The notes beneath the pieces are model-generated. The model saw only the letters and a program-made list of their open reading frames with translations. It ran no database searches and was not told where the DNA came from. 64,000 bases of DNA. Source: Acheta domesticus. Its lineage: Eukaryota; Arthropoda; Insecta; Orthoptera; Gryllidae. The position numbers and the translations under genes were made by a program. The number at the start of each line of letters is the position of its first letter. The stretch's first letter is position 1. The stretch spans positions 222,747,977 to 222,811,976 of the forward strand of contig JAHLJT010009436.1 of NCBI GenBank assembly GCA_031308135.1, read 5' to 3'. Of the stretch, positions 59,010 to 64,000 are shown piece after piece.

Positions 59010-60562
59010 AGTACAGAAAAAGTTATGTAATACTGCGCGAAAAACGGCGAATATTCGGTAGAAAAACTCTTATTACAGGACCCTGGTAACGAAAAAGTGG
59101 ATTAATACAGTTGCTAAATTAAGAAAAACTAGTAGTGCCTACAGAATGGCACAGACTTTCCCGTATTAATTTTCTATTTCCTTGGGCCACAGCTAGCTAT
59201 TTGGAATTACCACATACTCGCGCCAGCTACCATCTATCGCCGCCCAAAGTACATTATTTTGACATTTTCTTAATTTTTCAGTTTCCTTTTAGAAGAACCG
59301 AAATATTAATTTTAGAATATTAAAGAACAGTTAAACCTTGTCTTAAATGGTAATTTACTTTGACAAATTTGGAGCCGTCTTTTAAGAAAATGGCATTTAA
59401 GCGCTGCTAGAAATGCAAAATTTGAGGCTCTTCTCCACAAACAAATTTTGAGTTTTCGAAAACTTTTCATTTGAAGTCATTTAAAGCACTTTAACTTACA
59501 AATACAATAGTGTTTACCACCTGTTGGTACTGTGCGTATTAAAGATTTGAGAGACCTTTCAAAACAATTACATTTATGTTACATGAAAAGTTTGAAGAAA
59601 AAATTTGGACCTCTTTACGAGAAAATGGCTGTTGAGCTTTTCATGAAAATGTGGAATTGTGAGCTACTTTTCACAGAAAATTGTTTAGTTCTCAAGAAAC
59701 GTTACTTGACATTATTTAAAGTAAATGTACTCGTAAATAAAATAATGTGAACAAATCGTCGCTAAAGTAAATACTACCGACGTGAAAGATAAGTCAAAAA
59801 AATTAAGTTTTTGTAATGTTTGAAAAAAGCAAAGGAATTGAGCAATATGGCGTTAATGTCATCTTATATGTTTAGAACTATCCCTTCCAAAGGTTTAAAG
59901 AAAAAATTTGAAGCCGTTTTTGAGAAAATCTTGTTTTTGTAATTTTTTAAATTGCAAATTTTTCGCTCAATATTCCCAGAAAACTACTAAAATTTTCAAG
60001 AAAATATACGTGACGTTAATGAACTAACTCACTTTGGAGAAAAAAGTTATTTGGAGGACAAATCTCAATCTTCAATTTTGTAGTTGTAAGAAGACGCCGA
60101 AAAAAATTCAAACAGTTGGAATTTTCGAAAATTTAGAGTTCACCGTGAAAATCGGATATATGCCACCTTAATAAGTATATTTTACTCTGTTCTTACAAGA
60201 AATTCAAAGAAAACATTTTGAGCTGTTTTTGAGCAAATTTTGAAAATGTCCCGGGGGCTTCATGTAAAGTACCCCCAAATTTTGAAGAATATTTTTCAAA
60301 ATCGCGGCGCCTCGAGTGGAACCAGATCGACTGGGAATATTCATTTGGAAATTGCGGTTTTGGCGCTACGGTTGTTGACGGACGGACGAACGGGCGGACG
60401 TTTTGAAAAGAACCACTTTTTCGGTATCAGCGAACCCCAAAACGTGTATTTCCGTCGAAATCTCAAAATCGATTTTCCGTAGCATTACAGAACTTTCCCT
60501 ATACTACGTATATTACTCCGTATACGCGAAACTCCGTATCCGCGTACGTATACGCGAAAGTG
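59010..60562 (+). mobile_element. FB foldback element, copy f (most complete)
   Basis: Left end cggtacggagtacagaaaaa, gttatgtaatactgcgcgaa; right end ttccgtagcattacagaact, ttccctatactacgtatatt, ccgcgtacgtatacgcgaaa. These are imperfect inverted repeats of about 100 bases (gaaagtt(a/c)tgtaatgct, aaaaagtgg). The interior holds the left module (agtgcctacagaatggcaca), serial gttttgagaaaat-type blocks, the cccgggggcttcatgtaaag tract and the gacggacggacgaacgggcg run. About 1.55 kb, no ORF. Reference copy for the family in this window. Confidence 0.7.
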
Positions 60563-60573
60563 AAAATCAACTC

Positions 60574-61115
60574 ATTGCAGTCCCTCTGACCGGGAGGTCC
60601 TAGGTTCCAGCCCCGATGGCGGCAGGATTTTCGTCACTAGCCTGTCAGCTAGGTCGAATTCAGTACCTATCTGGAAGACAATTCTAGCGGCCGGCTGCTC
60701 TGATCGGGAGTTTTCCGTGGTTTCTCCGATCAACACCAGGCGAATGCCGGAGCAGTACCCTAATAAATGGGCCTCAGACCGCCCGCGATCTTTCCTTCCT
60801 TTTCCTTGTTCTATCCTCACCCCTTACACACACACTAACATGCACTACACTACACAATGCACTACACTACACACTTACACACATGCCGGACGATAGATCG
60901 AGGACTTGGAGTTTGTTCCGGCTGGGGCGCTGCCCCGCTGGTGGGAGATACGTGGTTGAGGAAAACCCCGCTAGTCGATGGTACATCGGCGCTGAATCTC
61001 GCAATCCAAAGGGAAATCATCGCCACCTCCAGAGAAAACATGCCCTACACTTACGGGACCATGTGACCTGTGTAGTTGACGCGCTCGGAATCACTAACAA
61101 CCAATCGAGCCAAAA
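60574..61115 (+). mobile_element. SINE body, second copy (head truncated)
   Basis: gcagtccctctgaccgggag, B-box region aggttccagcccc, then the same body as 34470-34966: ggcaggattttcgtcactag, gcgaatgccggagcagtacc, gtgggagatacgtggttgag, catcgccacctccag. Lacks the A-box part. Contains a small cactacacta duplication at 60842-60870. Confidence 0.65.
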
Positions 61116-61119
61116 TCCT

Positions 61120-61200
61120 CTAACACGTGGTGTAGCCAGAATCCATATTTTGATGGTCCTTGGGTTGTCACCAAAAGTGCGTTTTGGTTCAACTTTTGGC
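61120..61200 (-). mobile_element. FB fragment
   Basis: Reverse complement of the FB right-module phrase gacccacaaaacagggattc-tggctgcacctcgtgttag (10529-10565), diverged: here ctaacacgtggtgtagccag, aatccatattttgatggtcc. Confidence 0.5.
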
Positions 61201-61257
61201 ACGTTGCCAGCGGTTGGCGCGCGATTCAAACGTGTGTGGTGGCGCAGGCTTCTGATT

Positions 61258-61540
61258 GATGGATGTTTTTGGCGAGGAGGGGGAGGAGGGGAGGGGGAGG
61301 AGGAGGAGGAGGAGGAGGGGGGTGAACTCCTGCATCGACAGCGGCGGCGACGGTGGTGGTGGTGGTAGTAGCGCGAGACGTCGTCGTCGTCATCATCGTC
61401 GTCGTCGTCGTCGTCGTCCTCGTCGTCGTTGTCGCCGGCGGCGTCGGCGACAAAGAAAAAAAGAAGCAGTAGCAGCTACAGCAGCAGCAGCGGAGGTGGC
61501 GGCGGCGGCGGCGGCGGCGGTGGCGGCGCGCTCTCGCACT
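61258..61540. repeat. Cluster of trinucleotide repeats
   Basis: In order: GGA/GAG runs (61275-61320), GGT/GGTA (61348-61368), CGT (61378-61432), GCA/CAG (61466-61490) and GGC (61495-61530). Frames of poly-R, poly-T, poly-G and poly-P across it reflect the repeats, not genes. Confidence 0.9.
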
Positions 61541-61658
61541 CCTGTACGCGCGCCCACATGTGTGCGTGTGTGTGTGTTATGATTTTGCTCTCCCCGTGGA
61601 GGAGTGGGTGAAGGTGAAGGTCCAGGTCCAGGTCCCGAACCCGGACCCGGAACCTCAC

Positions 61659-61685
61659 CATCACCCTCACCCTCACCCTCACCCT

Positions 61686-61753
<68 letters not shown>

Positions 61754-61756
61754 CCT
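61659..61756. repeat. (CCCTCA)n / (TGAGGG)n array, about 16 units
   Basis: Hexanucleotide array with one shortened unit near 61683. The G-rich minus strand has many GGG runs separated by three bases, an ideal G-quadruplex pattern. It differs from the insect telomere repeat TTAGG and is interstitial. Confidence 0.9.
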
Positions 61757-61795
61757 AGGGGTAGGATAGGGGTGAGGTGAGAGAGGGGACCATCG

Positions 61796-61816
61796 TGAGA
61801 GAGAGAGATCAGTCGT
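61796..61816 (+). promoter_or_regulatory. GAGA tract plus TCAGT initiator-like motif
   Basis: gagagagagagatcagtcgtt has GAGA-factor-type repeats followed directly by TCAGT, the arthropod initiator consensus, 55-60 bases upstream of the ATG at 61869. It is a plausible core promoter for the P-loop ORF, by inference only. Confidence 0.3.
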
Positions 61817-61868
61817 TAGTTCGTTAATTACTTAGTGAAGTTCGTTCGTCCGCTCGTTAGTTTCCTCG

Positions 61869-62097
61869 ATGATTCGAACGAAGAAGCAACGGGTGCGCCT
61901 CCCTATGGAGGAGGCTGGTTTGGAGGTGGAGGAGGAGGAGGAGGAACAGAAAGGGAAGGAGAGGACGCATGGGCCCCTGTTACCCGAGCGAATACGATGT
62001 GTGATGGCGGGTCCGAGCGGATGTGGAAAGACGAATGTATTGTATAATTTATTGATACGACCTCACGGAGTAAAATTTAAGAATCGTTATGTGTACG
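61869..62097 (+). pseudogene. P-loop ATPase N-terminus, Polinton/Maverick-type packaging ATPase-like (truncated)
   Basis: From the ATG at 61869: a charged segment (RTKKQRVRLPMEEAG, then a poly-Glu stretch), then a Walker A motif MAGPSGCGKTNVLYNLLIRP (GPSGCGKT at 62010-62033) and KFKNRYVYA. A Walker A within the first 50-60 residues, followed by a LL/RP..V.F.N.Y.Y strand, is the pattern of HerA/FtsK-type DNA-packaging ATPases in Polinton/Maverick and related elements. Homology stops at about 62097, where caggcgcagatccaggcttc (another element's end) begins. Walker B and the rest are absent. Could instead be a domesticated gene's first exon. Confidence 0.45.
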
Positions 62098-62235
62098 CCA
62101 GGCGCAGATCCAGGCTTCTCTTTTGGGAGGGGTCACGTTAAGACTTAAGTGCATTTATTTCGGAAAGGGGGAGGGTACAGAAGGTAATAACATATATTTG
62201 AAGTATGTTATACGTATATCAGAATGACTTTATTA

Positions 62236-62237
<2 letters not shown>
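62098..62237 (+). mobile_element. Start of an unidentified element interrupting the ATPase ORF
   Basis: cAGGCGCAGATCCAGGCTTC followed by ttttgggaggggtcacgtta resembles the GGC..GATCCAGG..TTTTGGGGGG ends common to several DNA-transposon families. The other end was not found before 64000. Confidence 0.3.

Positions 62238-62298
<61 letters not shown>
62238..62298. repeat. (TA)30 microsatellite
   Basis: About 60 bases of uninterrupted TA; gives a spurious YIYIYI frame. Confidence 0.95.
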
Positions 62299-62305
<7 letters not shown>

Positions 62306-64000
62306 TTCAATATTCCCATAATCACACATCTGAAATCAATCAGTTTACTATTGTTACGATCCTCATCCTATCCCCTGGAGGTGAGGCAGGTGTAACTTTG
62401 GAATTTTAAATGGTAACCCCCAATTTTTGTTGCAGATTAGAATTCTGCCTACAAAAATATGTCAATTTTATTCGGTACATTTATTTTTAAAAAATTAAAA
62501 TTTATAAAGTTATCAACAATAACGTTTAAATTAGCAAAAATAACTTTCATATGATGCAACATGAAACAATTTGTGAAGAAATTCTATTTTTAATAAATTA
62601 TTATAATTAATAAATACATGCATATATTAAATAAATAAACTAAATTATACTTTTATTTTTTCTCATAATTATTTTTCTCATATTCATTTTTCCTTTTTTT
62701 ACATTTTTCGTTTATAGTGCTCGTTTGTACTACACCGAGGGACAACTACACCGAGACATACAAACATCTAATAATTTAATTTAATGTAACATTTAATATA
62801 TTGCAAATAACTGATGATTCCTTTTGCATTGCCGAGGTGCTTTGTATAATTAAAACCCAAATATAGTAACATCATTGCAATACTGTTCATCAAGAATGAG
62901 AGCTGTCATGAGATTCGTTTGATACAGGATTCGAAATCAACGACACCAAAACATTCAAATAAGATATTTTAGGCGTCAGACTCTATCCTCGCTCATCAGC
63001 CGAACTAAAATTCTCTAACCGGATTCGGGCTCAGCGACAGCAAAATATTCCAATAAGGTCTTTCAGCAGTGGCGAAGCTGAAGGGTAATCTAAGAGCCTT
63101 AAAATACCCAAATTATTTTTCAATAAAATCTGTCGTTGTGTGCCATTTTTCAATATTTTTGTTACTGACACTTGAAGAAAATTAAATGTGTTCGACTTTT
63201 TTTCACCGTTTACGCGCAAGGGAATTATCAGGGCTGCAGCCTCTTTGGGGCCGGTAGCTGAGCGAGGCCAGTGGATAGACACCGGCTGGCTCTGCCGCGC
63301 ATCCGCACAAGAGAGCATGCGCTATCTTCCTTTCACTTGCATTCACTAGGCAGAGATCCCACCTGGAGCCAAGGCTCTCGGTAGACACGAACTTCTACAG
63401 CGATGCGCGCCCACGTCTCGACCAGGCAAATTCACCTCATCACCTGACGTTGTGGCAAGGTAGAGTTGATTGTGTGCCGTTTGTGTGATTTTTGTTGGTG
63501 TTTTCTTTACGAAACAATTAATGAAGCTAAAGATATAGTGTTGCAGACAATGTCTCACTGACTATGCGCGAGTCTCATGATTTCTAAACGGTTTATGATA
63601 TCGAAATGCAGTTTTCGCTCAACAATGCGGAATCACGAGTCAAGTAATACGCCGTAGAGATAGAAATAGTAGCAATATGTAGTAATACACCGTGTTATAT
63701 ATGAAGAGACTATTGAAATCTGCATCAAAGTAGACACGACTGTGAATGAACTTTCAGGGTGAGATTTATTTGAAAGGTACAAAAATTGTATCTTTTAAAA
63801 TTGTTGATACAGTAGTGACTCAGATGGACTACAGGTTTCAAGATTTCGAAAACTTTAATTTTATTGAATTTCTTGACGAAAAACACTTTTTCACTCACAA
63901 AGCGTCCTTTCGTTCAGAAAAGGTTTTTCCTAATAAAACAATATCCATTCCTTGACAATGAGCAGCTTCGAAATGAACTGACAAATGTATACATTCAAAA
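62299..64000. other. No supported gene
   Basis: AT-rich to 63200. 63220-63470 is more GC-rich (ggccggtagctgagcgaggc, tggctctgccgcgcatccgc), which suggests a repeat body, but no partner copy or terminal repeat is visible here. Frames at 63031-63558 (-) and 63746-63955 (+) have no recognisable content. Confidence 0.4.

Noticed and set aside
61659..61756. Telomere-like array
   Set aside because: CCCTCA/TGAGGG is not the insect TTAGG repeat, is short and interstitial, and has ordinary sequence on both sides.
61226..61769. Frames of poly-Arg, poly-Gly, poly-Thr, poly-Pro and repeated Thr-Leu
   Set aside because: Direct translations of trinucleotide and hexanucleotide repeats.
62224..62409. Frame YIYIYI...
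   Set aside because: Translation of the (TA)30 microsatellite.
1..64000. CRISPR array, bacterial operon or endosymbiont insert
   Set aside because: No regularly spaced repeats with unique spacers, no dense unspliced gene runs, and no ribosome-binding-site-led ORFs.

Overview
The window looks like repeat-dense nuclear DNA from an insect. The evidence is the mix of element types: CR1-like, R4/Dong-like and jockey-like non-LTR retrotransposons, a Helitron, TTAA-flanked piggyBac-type MITEs, tRNA-headed SINEs, an LTR element with a lysine-tRNA primer site, and GT-AG introns with AT-rich 3' UTRs. Nothing looks bacterial or viral-genomic. The species cannot be named from sequence alone; a large-genome hemimetabolous insect is a guess.

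Host genes are sparse. I can support one terminal coding exon with a long 3' UTR on + (3309-5540), and two phase-matched exons of a small membrane protein with a proline-rich tail on - (45093-44949 and 44283-43931). Two further exon-like stretches on - (58326-58230 and 50094-49768) are weak. Upstream of 45.1 kb, the DNA that probably forms this gene's introns is filled with SINEs, a foldback MITE, a Helitron and LINE fragments.

Layout. 0-2.6 kb: composite repeat B, with a second copy inverted at 54.0-56.6 kb, both carrying the same hAT fossil. 9.2-15.0 kb: a foldback family (FB) and a 5'-truncated CR1-like LINE with a long RT ORF. 15.1-16.1 kb: piggyBac-type MITE. 16.9-19.4 kb: LTR element with a gag-like ORF only. 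19.9-29.3 kb: a giant FB palindrome whose left arm was split by a CR1-like LINE (20566-27607, - strand). That LINE has recognisable esterase, APE endonuclease and RT domains, and a 100-N gap with a duplicated flank. 31.8-32.5 kb: R4-clade fragment inside (ATT)n. 34.4-35.0 and 60.6-61.1 kb: a long tRNA-headed SINE. 35.95-40.2 kb: near-complete R4/Dong-like element inserted in (TAA)14, whose first 150 bases can be drawn as an HDV-like self-cleaving ribozyme. 41.3-43.0 kb: decayed CR1/jockey-group RT. 46.96-49.26 kb: Helitron. 51.3 kb: second piggyBac-type MITE. 51.9-52.5 and 57.4-58.0 kb: jockey-like RT fragments. 59.0-60.6 kb: most complete FB copy. 61.3-62.1 kb: trinucleotide arrays, a (TGAGGG)n G4-prone array and a P-loop ORF resembling a Polinton/Maverick-type packaging ATPase, cut off by another element.

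The genes do not form one pathway. The window is best read as nested mobile-element strata around two host gene fragments. The most interesting structures are the R4 element with its TAA target and ribozyme-like 5' end, and the FB palindrome family with self-complementary GTATACGTACGTATAC-type termini. All alignments were by eye; no percent identities were computed.
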